Source: Streptomyces sennicomposti | GTDB taxonomy: Bacteria; Actinomycetota; Actinomycetes; Streptomycetales; Streptomycetaceae | Length of the DNA stretch: 64,000 bases | Direction of reading: 5' to 3' | Assembly (NCBI RefSeq): GCF_019890635.1 | Contig: NZ_JAIOAB010000008.1 | Span: forward strand, 1 to 64,000 | Shown: piece by piece, positions 24,824-33,109 of the stretch | Numbering within the stretch: position 1 is the stretch's first letter | Layout of the letters: each line of letters starts with the position of its first letter | Translations under genes and position numbers: made by a program | The notes under the pieces: model-generated | What the model was told of the DNA's origin: nothing | What the model saw: only the letters and a program-made list of their open reading frames with translations | Databases searched by the model: none

Positions 24824-26259
24824 CGTGCGTCGCCGTTTCGCCCGATGTCCGTACGCGTTCCGTCCCGGCCAGGATCGGCCGGAGGGGGCAGCGGCGCTGA
24901 ATCGCCGCTGCCGGTGCCCAAATCGTAGTGCCGCACTGTTCCAGTGCCTCGCATGTCGTACTCCTTCGCCAGGCCGGTCGTGTGCAGATGAGCCATGTCC
25001 GCGTCGGTCACGGTCGTCGGCCCGATCTTGGTGGCCTTACCGGGGTCCCAGTTGTACCGGTCCCAGACATTGACCTGGTAGTCGAGACTGACCTTCGGTT
25101 TGCCGTCCGGTCCCGGCACCACGGTGACAGCACCGGTGGTGTTGGTGTTGGCGCTGCCTACCGCCAGGTACCAGTTGCGGTCACTGTGCGTGTATCCGGC
25201 GCCGGCGGTCTCGACCGGGATCGTCACCGGCTTGCCGCCGGACTTCTCGTAGGCGTCCAGTGCCGTTCGACGCCATTCGTCCTGATGGTCCCGGATGGAC
25301 TTCTCGGCCGCGGTACGAAGCGCGACGTCGTCACGCATCATCCTGTCCACATCGAGATCGAGAGTCGTCCCGGTGCCACGCAGGTAGTGGTCCATATTGC
25401 GGGCGGCGTCGGTGTTGCCGATGAAGTCGCCGCCGTTCGACATGGCCTTCGCTTGGGCGAGGACCCAGAAGTCGTGTGCACCGGGGTCGTCCACGTCATA
25501 CGGACCCGCGCCGTCGTCAGGTGCCACCTGCTTGACCTGAGGGCTGAGGATGCCGGCGGAGAGCAAGTCGTCCTGGTGCTGAGTCCACAGTTCGGCGCGA
25601 GCCTGCGGGCTCAGTGACTCCCACAGCCGTCGTAGTTCAGCCTTCTGCTGCGCGTTGGCATCGCCGCCGAGTTCGGCGAGTTCCAGGGCGCGCGGCAGCA
25701 TGTCCTCATCAAGCGAAGTGTAGGTGGCGTGGCCCGCGTTGTAAGGATCGTTGCCGTGGCTGCGGCCCAGTGCACGAACGACGGCGGCGTCGATCTCCGC
25801 GGCGTGACGCACGACGTCGGCGAGGCTGTCCGCGTACCACTGCATCAGATCCTTGGCCTTCTGCCCCTCCTCCTTGCCGTCGACCGTGCACATACCAGGC
25901 ATGACCTTCACCGAGCCGTTCTCGCCGGCGACGACGAGGTAGCCGTCCTCGCGTGCGTCCGCCTCCAGACTCTTCGCCCTGTGCTGCAGGCCGACCAGCT
26001 CCTGGTGAGCGTCGTCCAGGACGCTCCAGATACTCTTGGCCTCACTGTGCAGATCAGTGCACTCCTTGGCCGTCTTGTCCACGAACTCCCGGGTCACAGT
26101 GGCGTTGACTCCGGCCCAGCGCGCCTTGTCGGCCTTCGCCTTCAGCCCGTCCTGGGCGTCTTTGGCCAGGGCTTCCAGGTGTTTGACCGCCTGTTCCCAC
26201 GTATCCACCGCGGACCCCAGTTTGCTCAGGTCCACGTTCAGCAGATCGTGGTAGTCCAT
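24820..26259 (-). CDS. WXG-type large exported protein, possible effector
   Basis: A 479-residue protein. Residues 1-120 form a long helical hairpin with a W-x-G turn (RWAGVNA), as in type VII secretion substrates. The middle is alpha-helical with no recognised motif. The C-terminal ~110 residues end in DRYNWDPGKATKIG, then DADMAHLHTTGLAKEYD, a distinct domain I cannot name. The tail is Pro/Asp-rich. Gene order (small WXG protein, large WXG protein, lipoprotein, with overlaps) resembles effector modules of Gram-positive type VII systems. No secretion apparatus gene is in the window. Confidence 0.65.
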   Translation of the reverse strand: MDYHDLLNVDLSKLGSAVDTWEQAVKHLEALAKDAQDGLKAKADKARWAGVNATVTREFVDKTAKECTDLHSEAKSIWSVLDDAHQELVGLQHRAKSLEADAREDGYLVVAGENGSVKVMPGMCTVDGKEEGQKAKDLMQWYADSLADVVRHAAEIDAAVVRALGRSHGNDPYNAGHATYTSLDEDMLPRALELAELGGDANAQQKAELRRLWESLSPQARAELWTQHQDDLLSAGILSPQVKQVAPDDGAGPYDVDDPGAHDFWVLAQAKAMSNGGDFIGNTDAARNMDHYLRGTGTTLDLDVDRMMRDDVALRTAAEKSIRDHQDEWRRTALDAYEKSGGKPVTIPVETAGAGYTHSDRNWYLAVGSANTNTTGAVTVVPGPDGKPKVSLDYQVNVWDRYNWDPGKATKIGPTTVTDADMAHLHTTGLAKEYDMRGTGTVRHYDLGTGSGDSAPLPPPADPGRDGTRTDIGRNGDAR

Positions 26260-26274
26260 ACTTCCTCCTCCCGG

Positions 26275-26739
26275 TCACTTGAAGTAGCTGTTCAGAACGG
26301 ACACGGGGACGGCGGTGCCGTTCCGGCTGCGGACCTCGGCAGCGATCGCGTCGTCGTCGTGCGCATGCCGCTTCTTCGAGTAGTCCAGGTGATTCGATAT
26401 GTGGGCGAACGCCTGCAGGACCGCCTTGACCTGCGAGGTCCACACCGAAACGGTCGTCTCCAACCCCGCCCCCATGCCGAAGTGATGACTCTTCAGCGCG
26501 GCGGCGGCCTGCATCGTCGTACCGGCACCGTGGGCATCGGCCCCCGCTCCCGCGATGTCGACCTGATCGTGCAGGCGGGTGTGCAGTTGGAAGGCCTCGT
26601 GCCCGACGGCACCCAAGTCGTCCTGATGAACGACGAGGTCCCCGTCACCGCCCGCGCTCGGCGCGTGGTCGAGGTGCAGACCGGTCGCCCTCTCCTCGGC
26701 GACGCGTCTCTTCGACCGTTCCCATTCGTCCCAAGTCAT
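26275..26739 (-). CDS. Small helical WXG100-like protein
   Basis: A 154-residue, largely helical protein, 15 bp upstream of the large WXG-type gene on the same strand. It has a histidine-rich middle and ends VPVSVLNSYFK. The segment AVGHEAFQLHTRLHDQVDIAG plus a second long helix suggests an ESAT-6/WXG100-style partner that may be co-exported with the large protein. The similarity is structural rather than by clear motif. Confidence 0.6.
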   Translation of the reverse strand: MTWDEWERSKRRVAEERATGLHLDHAPSAGGDGDLVVHQDDLGAVGHEAFQLHTRLHDQVDIAGAGADAHGAGTTMQAAAALKSHHFGMGAGLETTVSVWTSQVKAVLQAFAHISNHLDYSKKRHAHDDDAIAAEVRSRNGTAVPVSVLNSYFK

Positions 26740-26982
26740 ATGCTCCGAACCCCCGTTGCGACGGCTTGGCCCGCCTCGTCATACGTACACCTGATAGCAG
26801 CTTACGTACGTATGACCGCGTCGGCGCGGACGTTGGTTCCCCGCGCCGATGGTTCCCGGCGCTGGACCGAACGGTGGCGGAGCTGTACGGCGGTCACCGC
26901 GGGATCACGGCCGGTAGGCTGACGGTGAGGGAAATCGGCACGACGATCCGGCACCACACGAGGGCGAGGGCGACGAGACGAC
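26740..26982. other. Divergent intergenic region ahead of the DUF262 operon
   Basis: A 243-bp gap between the minus-strand WXG module and the plus-strand DUF262 operon. It contains a local AT-rich patch (CTTACGTACGTATGACC near 26800) that could hold promoters for both sides. I cannot define hexamers with confidence. Confidence 0.4.
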
Positions 26983-28254
26983 ATGGCGCTGGACGACAGC
27001 AGCCAGGGGCGCACACGGGACCGGCGGTCGGTGTACGAGCGGTACCAGGTGAGTGGAGGAGAGGCAGCGGAGTCGGACGCCACCGGCCTGTCCTCGTTCC
27101 AACTGGAAGTCAGCGCCGACGGGCGGCCTACCGATGTCGAGCGGGAGGAAACCGACGAGGAGAGGGATCGGATCACTTCCCCGTTCGACCCTGAGCACAT
27201 CGACATCGAGACCCGCACGACCACGGTCGACCTGCTGCTGTCCCGGCTGCGCAACGAGATGATCGACCTCGCTCCAGACTTCCAGCGTCGTGCGGGCATC
27301 TGGACCGATGAGAAGCAGAGCCGTCTCATCGAGTCGCTCCTGCTACGCATTCCCATTCCGTCCTTCTACGCTGCGGAGAAGAAGGATGGGAGTTGGGCCA
27401 TCGTCGACGGAATCCAGCGACTGACCTCCATCGCACGCTTCTTGGACCCCGAGACGGTGCATGCTCAGCCGCTGAAGCTCACTGGCCTGGAATACCTGCG
27501 CAATTTTGCGGGAGCCGATTTCGCGGATCTTTCAGGCAAGCTTCAGATCCGGCTTCGTGAGACGGAGGTCGTCGTTCATGTCATCCGTCGAGGCACGCCG
27601 GAGCCAGTGATGTTCAACGTGTTCGCTCGTATCAACACCGGAGGCGAACCGCTCACGCGGCAGGAGATCCGACACGCACTGATTCCCGGCCGTGCCAGGA
27701 CCCTGCTCGCGGAACTCGCGGAGTCCGAGGAGTTTCAGAGCGCGACCGGCCACAGCGTGGTGGGCGATCGGATGGCCGACCGGGAGATGGCCCTGAGATT
27801 CCTCGCGTTCCGGCTGACGCCGCCCAGCGCCTACCGCTCAGGCGACTTCGACTCGTTCCTGGCCGACGCCATGCACCTGATCAATCGCTTGGATCCGGAG
27901 GACGAGGAACGGCTGCGAGCGGAGTTCGCTACGGCCATGGTCGCGGCTCAGCGAATCTTCGGCATCCACGCCTTCCGTAAGTACCGGTGGCGTCAGCAGC
28001 GCAAGTCCCCCATCAACAAAGCCCTGTTCGAAAGTGTCGCTGTGAACCTCGCATCGCTTGGTGCCGAGGGTCGGAGAAAACTGGAGCAGCACGATGTGCT
28101 GAACGCCTTCGCGGACTTGATGGAAGACACCGAGTTCGAGCGATCCGTGTCCGTGGGAACCGGTGATCCCAAGAAGGTGCGGAAGCGGTTCGACGCGCTC
28201 CAGGAACTCTTCGAGGACCTTGTCGACCAACCGGTTCAGGAGGCAGGTAAGTGA
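26983..28254 (+). CDS. DUF262 (ParB-like nuclease-fold) protein, GmrSD-related
   Basis: A 423-residue protein with a clear DUF262 core: PDFQRR at 98-103, IESLLLRIPIPSFY, IVDGIQRLT at 140-148, and INTGGEPLTRQEIR at 217-230. DUF262 is the NTP-using ParB-like domain of GmrSD-type modification-dependent restriction enzymes. The DUF1524 HNH nuclease partner of GmrSD is absent, both in this protein and nearby. It is followed with a 4-base overlap by a DUF3696 ATPase and then an unknown protein. G+C is lower than the neighbours (37 of 60 bases at 27541-27600), a sign of transfer. A defence function is inferred. Confidence 0.85.
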   Translation: MALDDSSQGRTRDRRSVYERYQVSGGEAAESDATGLSSFQLEVSADGRPTDVEREETDEERDRITSPFDPEHIDIETRTTTVDLLLSRLRNEMIDLAPDFQRRAGIWTDEKQSRLIESLLLRIPIPSFYAAEKKDGSWAIVDGIQRLTSIARFLDPETVHAQPLKLTGLEYLRNFAGADFADLSGKLQIRLRETEVVVHVIRRGTPEPVMFNVFARINTGGEPLTRQEIRHALIPGRARTLLAELAESEEFQSATGHSVVGDRMADREMALRFLAFRLTPPSAYRSGDFDSFLADAMHLINRLDPEDEERLRAEFATAMVAAQRIFGIHAFRKYRWRQQRKSPINKALFESVAVNLASLGAEGRRKLEQHDVLNAFADLMEDTEFERSVSVGTGDPKKVRKRFDALQELFEDLVDQPVQEAGK

Positions 28255-29405
28255 TCACCCGACTCGCTCTGGTCAACTTCAAGGCCTTTCGGAGTCTGGA
28301 ACTGCCGCTCGGCCCACTGACCCTTCTCACCGGGCTGAACTCCTCGGGCAAGAGCAGTGTGCTCCAGGCGCTGGGCGTGCTGCGCCAGTCCTACGAGGCA
28401 GGCGGTCTACGCGAAGGGGGCTCCTTCGATGCGGATGGATTCCTCCTGAACGGTGAACTCGTGCGACTCGGCACTGCCCAGGACGTACTGCATGAGGACT
28501 TCGGACCGGTCGAAGGCCTGTTCCCCTTCGTCCACGCGTCTCAGATCGTCGTCGGATTCCTGATCACACAGGACGGGGTGGAGTACGGCTGGAACGCGGA
28601 ATACGACCCGGCGCAGCCGGATCAGGACCTGATGCCGGTGTACACGCCTCAGATCCATGGCTCGGCCCCACTCGCCTACAACCCGTTCCAGTACCTGCAC
28701 GCCGATCGCATCACGCCGGCGGTCACCTACCCCCGGTCACACCTGATCGCCATTGCCCGCGACTTCCTGGGGGTGCGGGGCGAACATACGGTCAACTACC
28801 TTCGGCACCATGCTGACCGTAGGGTCCTCGAAGGCCCTCTGCGTCACCCGCGAGCCGCCTCTCCCCGGCTCCTCGACCAGACCGTCGCCTGGATGCAGGA
28901 ACTGTGCCCGGGGGTCAATCTCCAGGCCTCCGCCATCGAGGGCACCGACTCCGTCCGCCTTTCCTACGGCTTCGGCGGCACCGCGGGCATCAACGCCACC
29001 CGCCGGCGACGCCCGACCAACGTCGGCTTCGGCCTCACCTATGCCCTGCCGATCGTGGTTGCCTGCCTCAGTGCGACGTCCGAGAGCCTCATTCTGCTGG
29101 AGAATCCGGAGGCTCACCTGCACCCCAAGGGCCAGAGCCGCATGGCCGCACTGCTCTCTGCAGCCGCCGCCACGGGTGCCCAGCTGATCGTCGAGACGCA
29201 CAGCGACCACGTTCTGAACGGTGTGCGGATCGCCGTGAAGGAGAGTGTCCTACGGCCCGAGGCCGCTGTCGTGCACTACTTCCGCGGGAACGGGGCGGGC
29301 GCCGAGGTCGTCACCCCTCATATCGACAAGGACGGCATGATCGAACACTGGCCCGAGGGCTTCTTCGACGAGTGGGAGCACTCGTTGGACCAGTTGCTTG
29401 ACTGA
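28251..29405 (+). CDS. AAA/ABC-type ATPase with DUF3696 C-terminus
   Basis: A 384-residue SMC/RecF-like ATPase. The Walker A is GLNSSGKSS (residues 28-36). The Walker B with catalytic Glu is LILLENPEAHLHPKG (about residue 280), followed by the H-loop ETHSDH. The last ~45 residues (HIDKDGMIEHWPEGFFDEWE) match DUF3696. Related OLD/AAA-15-type ATPases serve in anti-phage systems such as Gabija, PARIS and Septu, but I see no TOPRIM nuclease domain here. The GTG start overlaps the DUF262 stop, so the two are coupled. Confidence 0.88.
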   Translation: MITRLALVNFKAFRSLELPLGPLTLLTGLNSSGKSSVLQALGVLRQSYEAGGLREGGSFDADGFLLNGELVRLGTAQDVLHEDFGPVEGLFPFVHASQIVVGFLITQDGVEYGWNAEYDPAQPDQDLMPVYTPQIHGSAPLAYNPFQYLHADRITPAVTYPRSHLIAIARDFLGVRGEHTVNYLRHHADRRVLEGPLRHPRAASPRLLDQTVAWMQELCPGVNLQASAIEGTDSVRLSYGFGGTAGINATRRRRPTNVGFGLTYALPIVVACLSATSESLILLENPEAHLHPKGQSRMAALLSAAAATGAQLIVETHSDHVLNGVRIAVKESVLRPEAAVVHYFRGNGAGAEVVTPHIDKDGMIEHWPEGFFDEWEHSLDQLLD

Positions 29406-29430
29406 TGCAGAGCGTGGGGGAGAAGGCTGG

Positions 29431-30363
29431 ATGCCGCTGCTGTTCCTGAACGAGAAGTCGTGGGGGATGCCCTGCGACCCAGCACGCGCCGACCGGGCGA
29501 TGTCGGACTTCGTCGATGCCGTCCGGGCCGTTGCGGCCGAGGACAGAACCGGCACGGCCGTGGTGAGCGAGTTGCCGCTCAAAGCGCTGGAGATCGCCGA
29601 GGGATACCCGATCACCAAGTGGATCGGCAGCAACCCCCGCAACCACGCACGCTGGCAGCGCCTCCGCGCTCTGCAGAATCGGTCCCCGGTCCGCAGTGTC
29701 CTCCCGGCCGAGGATGCGGCGGACCATCTGGAATACCACCATCGGGAGACTGTCGTCCTCGGCCTCGGGGCCGCCCATTTCATGGACGGCCTCGCAGTGA
29801 GTCTGCCGGTCGTCCCGGACTGGCACACACCTTCTGTTCTCCTGCATCGCAGGGAACTGAGCGAGTCGGACGCCGGCTCGCTGACCTTGACGCACGACAT
29901 CGTGAGTGTCCGAAACCTGTCGGCGCAACCGCACGTCGACGAACACCGTGCCTGGATTCGCCAGAGCCGCCTGCACGCCGTCACCTCAGGACGCGCGATC
30001 TGGGAACGGCGCGCGGACCTCTATCCGCACCTGGACTTCCTGCCACGCACCGAGGAGCAGCTGACCGCGCTCGGACCGCACTGGGTCGTCCCGGTGCGTC
30101 GTTGTCTGGAGAAGCTGGAGGAGGCGGTCGGGGCCTGGGAGCCGGCAGCCTCGGCCGAACCCGACTGGCTGACCAAGGTGACTCCGGAGGGCGAGACGCG
30201 CAAGCGTGAGTGCTGGTTCACCGACCTGGACGGGGCGAAGCACTGCTACCACCTGCATGCTCGCTTCACTCCGGGACCGGGTCGCATTCACTTCCGTCTG
30301 CTCCCGACGAAGCGGGCGATCCAGCTCGCACACATCGGCAGCAAGATCCGCCCGGACCTGTGA
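29431..30363 (+). CDS. Unknown third protein of the DUF262/DUF3696 operon
   Basis: A 310-residue protein of no family I recognise. It opens MPLLFLNEKSWGMPCD, is mixed alpha/beta, and ends with a compact domain (RECWFTDLDGAKHCYH, then GRIHFRLLP and LAHIGSKIRPD) that could be catalytic or nucleic-acid binding. The ATG at 29431 follows GGGGGAGAAGG and is preferred to a TTG at 29398 that overlaps the ATPase stop. It is 25 bp after the ATPase gene. It may be the effector of the putative defence operon. Its stop codon lies only 6 bases before the duplicated ATP-binding sequence begins. Confidence 0.7.
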   Translation: MPLLFLNEKSWGMPCDPARADRAMSDFVDAVRAVAAEDRTGTAVVSELPLKALEIAEGYPITKWIGSNPRNHARWQRLRALQNRSPVRSVLPAEDAADHLEYHHRETVVLGLGAAHFMDGLAVSLPVVPDWHTPSVLLHRRELSESDAGSLTLTHDIVSVRNLSAQPHVDEHRAWIRQSRLHAVTSGRAIWERRADLYPHLDFLPRTEEQLTALGPHWVVPVRRCLEKLEEAVGAWEPAASAEPDWLTKVTPEGETRKRECWFTDLDGAKHCYHLHARFTPGPGRIHFRLLPTKRAIQLAHIGSKIRPDL

Positions 30364-30731
30364 ACCACCCCCGCCGTCTGGCGACCCAGCAACTGGCGGA
30401 CTGGGGCTGGGGGTACGAGACGGAGGCGAGCGGGACGGTCGCCCTGCTGGTCGCGGAGCTGACCGCGAACGCGGTGCGGCACGGCCGGGTGCGGGGCCGG
30501 GACTTCCGCATGTCGCTGACCCTGCACGCGGCGGACCCGGCGCTGCGGATCGAGGTCACGGACGCGAGGCCGGACCACCGCCCGCCCACGCCGGGCACGC
30601 TCCCGCAGTCGCCGCCGGACGAGGAGTCGGGCCGGGGCCTGCTGCTGGTGGAGGCCCTGTCGACCCACTGGGGAGTGACGAACGGGGACCCGTACACGAA
30701 GACGGTCTGGTGCGAGGTCCTCCTGAACTGA
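30360..30731 (+). pseudogene. Truncated duplicate of the ATP-binding protein gene
   Basis: It encodes the same 119 C-terminal residues as the gene at 22302, starting at RRLATQQLADWGW. It has lost the first ~35 residues. A GTG at 30360 overlaps the stop of the preceding gene (GTGA), so a 123-residue protein keeping most of the GHKL domain could still be made by coupling. I treat it as a partial duplicate, because its own promoter and N-terminus are gone. Confidence 0.8.
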
Positions 30732-30753
30732 CCGCGTCGCCCCAGGCGTGGCC
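30370..30753 (+). repeat. Direct repeat, right copy
   Basis: Near-identical to 22405-22790. Together the two copies bracket about 7.6 kb containing the thrS-like gene, the WXG module and the DUF262 operon. Confidence 0.93.
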
Positions 30754-30920
30754 CGCGCCGGGATCGTCGTACGCATACGTCGAGCCACCTCCGTCGGCGT
30801 CGTCCCCTCGACCCAGTACGGCACCCGCCGCCCGACCGGCTCCGAGAAGCAGGCCCCCAGCGAACACACCGACACCGACCCCAGGAGGGCGCCGACCACC
30901 TTCGTCCACACCCTGTTCAC
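30751..30920 (-). pseudogene. Truncated lipoprotein gene
   Basis: A GTG at 30920 begins a lipoprotein signal (lipobox LGAC) followed by GRRVPYWVEGTTPTEVARRM. It is homologous to residues ~1-75 of the lipoprotein at 24266 and then runs into antisense ATP-binding sequence. Bases 30751-30833 match 24597-24679 with only two differences I can see. The upstream gene overlaps it by 4 bases (GTGA). It is evidently a recombination remnant. Confidence 0.8.
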
Positions 30921-31321
30921 GCCTCGTCCCCGTGCGTGAGCCGGCCGCCGGTGAGCCGCCAGAGGTGCTGATGATAGGTCAGCTGCCAGGTATCGTCGGC
31001 GGTGATCGCCCGCTCGATCCACTCGCGCAGTTGCGGGAGGGCCTGCTCCCGGAGGACCGCACGGGTGGCGGCGCGGTCCGCGGCGGCCAGCGGATGCACG
31101 TCGACGAAGCAGCCGACCGAATCCGGGTGGACGCCGCGGCCGTAGGTGCGGGAGAGCGGAGCGACCCAGGCCGCTCCGAGGACGATGTCCCCGCTGCCGC
31201 CCCCGGTGAGGAACCGCAGCTCCCTGACGTGGTCCAGGCGCGGGCCGAGACACTCGGCGACGTCGGTTCTCGTCAGGGGCCAGGCCCGGCGCCGGGGCAG
31301 CCGTCGATCGCGTGCGGACAT
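30917..31321 (-). CDS. Hypothetical protein (134 aa)
   Basis: I do not recognise the family. It is a cytoplasmic-looking protein with RELRFLTGGGSGDIVLGAAWV in the first half and QLTYHQHLWRLTGGRL near the end. It is coupled to the truncated lipoprotein downstream (4-base overlap), so the pair was probably an intact two-gene unit before the rearrangement. The start at ATG 31321 has only a weak ribosome site. Confidence 0.55.
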   Translation of the reverse strand: MSARDRRLPRRRAWPLTRTDVAECLGPRLDHVRELRFLTGGGSGDIVLGAAWVAPLSRTYGRGVHPDSVGCFVDVHPLAAADRAATRAVLREQALPQLREWIERAITADDTWQLTYHQHLWRLTGGRLTHGDEA

Positions 31322-31382
31322 GCCGGACAGGACCGCAGACGGGGACGCGGCGGGGCGGCCGCCCCCGGTATGCGAGGGCCGG

Positions 31383-33011
31383 TCAGCCCCAGACGGGCTT
31401 CTCGTGGTTCTCCGGTTCGTCCGTGAGGAACCCGTCGAGCATGCGGGCGGTCTGGAGCGCCATGCTCCTGCAGAACTCCTGCTGGCCCGATTCGTCCGCC
31501 GGGATCTCGGACTCGCTGTACGTCACCGTGATGAAGAGATTCTCACGCCGGAAGTGAACCCATGCCATGTCCCTCTTGCCGGACTTGTCGCTCTTCTCGT
31601 CCATGACCGCCTGCAGAACCTCCTCTCCGAGTGCGTCGGACGGCGGTACCTCGCTGGTGGTGATGGTGGAGTCGAAGGGGTTGGGGCCGGGCTCGATCGC
31701 GGCCATCCGCTTCCGCGCGTCCGCCTTGCTGTCGAGCAGGTCCGCTTCGACCACCACCTGGAACGGGATGGTGCCGTCCGCCTTCCACCCGCAGTTCGCG
31801 TTCTTGCTGTCGTTGGTGGACGGGTGCAGTTCGTAGGCCGCCAGTTGGGTGTACCCGCGCATCCGGTTGCGCTCCAGATAGCCGCACAGGTCCGGCATCC
31901 GCTGGAACCGGGCCGTCGCCGCGGTGCTCGGACTCGGGCTGGAGGTCGATCCGGTGTCGTCGGCGCGTGCGGCGCGGTGGCCGGCCGTGGCGTAGTAGGT
32001 GACGGCGGCCACCAGGACGAGGGCCGCCGAGAGGGACGCCAGAAGGACGGCACCCCTGCGGCCGGTCCAACGCCGGTCGGGCATGGGGAGCCTGGGCGGC
32101 TCGGCGTCCTCGCTGTCGCCTCCGGCGTCGGGAAGGGCGCGCGTGGGCGTGGCCGGCGGCAGCGGCGCGGTGTGGTCGGCGTCCGCGCGCAGCCGGGCGA
32201 GGCGCTCACGCACCGCCGCAGCCGGGCGGGGACGGCCGTCCGGGTCTCGCTGGAGGAGCTCCGTCAGCAACCGGGCCACCGGAGCCGGGACGTCGGGCCG
32301 CAGCGCGGTCACCGGCCGGGGCTCCTCGTCGAGTTTGCGGCGGACCACCGCCAGCGGGGTGCCGTCGCCGAACGGCGGCTCCCCGGTGAGCAGGGCGAAC
32401 AGGACGCTGCCGAGGGCGTAGAGGTCGGAGCGTTCGTCACCGCGCTGGTCCAGGAACTGCTCGGGCGCCCCGTACTGGGCGGTGCCCACCGGCGAGAGCA
32501 CGCTGGTCGGCGCGACCGTGAACGTGTGGGCGTGGGTGAAGCCGGCGATGCCGAAGTCCACGACCTTGACCGAGCCGTCGGCGGTGAGCATGACGTTGGA
32601 CGGCTTGATGTCGTAGTGCACGACGTTGACGGTGTGCGCGGCGACGAGGGCGGCGCAGATCTCCTCGGCGATCTCCAGGGCGCGCCCCACGGGCAGGGGG
32701 CCGTGCCCGTGCAGATGCTCGGCGAGGCTGGTGCCCTCGATGTGCTCCATGACGAGGAAGTGCACGTCCTCGTGGACCCCGCTGTCGTGAAGGGCCACGA
32801 CGTTCGGGTGGTTGATCTGGGCCGCGGCGACGGCCTCGCGTGCGAAGCGCTGGACCAGCTCGGACGATGCGCTGTCGTCGTGACGCAGGAGCTTGACGGC
32901 GACGGCGCGGTGCAGGCGCCGGTCCCGGGCGGCCCACACCTCGCCCATGCCGCCCCGGCCGAGCAGCCGGGTCAGCTCGTACCTGTCCGCGATGAGAGCG
33001 CCCCGCTCCAC
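31383..33011 (-). CDS. Membrane-anchored Ser/Thr protein kinase (PknB-like)
   Basis: A 542-residue Hanks-type kinase. The Gly loop is LGRGGMGEVWAARD, with Lys40 (VAVKLL), Glu59 of the alpha-C helix, catalytic Asp134 in HYDIKPSN, and DFG at 152-154. The usual HRD arginine is Tyr, so the kinase may not need RD-type activation. A Pro/Ala-rich linker leads to one membrane segment (GAVLLASLSAALVLVAAVTY) and a ~190-residue extracellular domain with cysteines (DLCGYLERN, NANCGWK). The GTG at 33011 follows GGGAGGT and is preferred over an ATG at 33047. Confidence 0.9.
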   Translation of the reverse strand: MERGALIADRYELTRLLGRGGMGEVWAARDRRLHRAVAVKLLRHDDSASSELVQRFAREAVAAAQINHPNVVALHDSGVHEDVHFLVMEHIEGTSLAEHLHGHGPLPVGRALEIAEEICAALVAAHTVNVVHYDIKPSNVMLTADGSVKVVDFGIAGFTHAHTFTVAPTSVLSPVGTAQYGAPEQFLDQRGDERSDLYALGSVLFALLTGEPPFGDGTPLAVVRRKLDEEPRPVTALRPDVPAPVARLLTELLQRDPDGRPRPAAAVRERLARLRADADHTAPLPPATPTRALPDAGGDSEDAEPPRLPMPDRRWTGRRGAVLLASLSAALVLVAAVTYYATAGHRAARADDTGSTSSPSPSTAATARFQRMPDLCGYLERNRMRGYTQLAAYELHPSTNDSKNANCGWKADGTIPFQVVVEADLLDSKADARKRMAAIEPGPNPFDSTITTSEVPPSDALGEEVLQAVMDEKSDKSGKRDMAWVHFRRENLFITVTYSESEIPADESGQQEFCRSMALQTARMLDGFLTDEPENHEKPVWG

Positions 33012-33109
33012 CCCGCCACCTCCCGTGATCGGCACCGGCGCCAGCATGACGGATCACGCCGGGGCGCGGCAGCCGGTTCCCGCCACACGGGGGTGAGCAA
33101 CGGCGGCCC

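Noticed and set aside
24820..26259. Colicin M-like lipid II hydrolase domain at the C-terminus of the WXG-type protein
   Set aside because: DRYNWD only loosely resembles the D-x-Y-D motif and the following His-Arg is absent; left as unknown.
26983..28254. Complete GmrSD type IV restriction enzyme
   Set aside because: The DUF1524 HNH nuclease domain is missing both within the protein and in neighbouring genes.
26983..30363. Gabija or PARIS system
   Set aside because: The ATPase has no TOPRIM domain and no UvrD-like helicase or DUF4435 partner is present.
22405..30753. Insertion sequence or integrative element with att sites
   Set aside because: No transposase, integrase or tRNA gene is present; the direct repeats are gene fragments, so homologous recombination is more likely than a mobile element.
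32437..33057. Arginine-rich minus-strand frame overlapping the kinase gene
   Set aside because: Out-of-frame shadow of the Ser/Thr kinase N-terminus.
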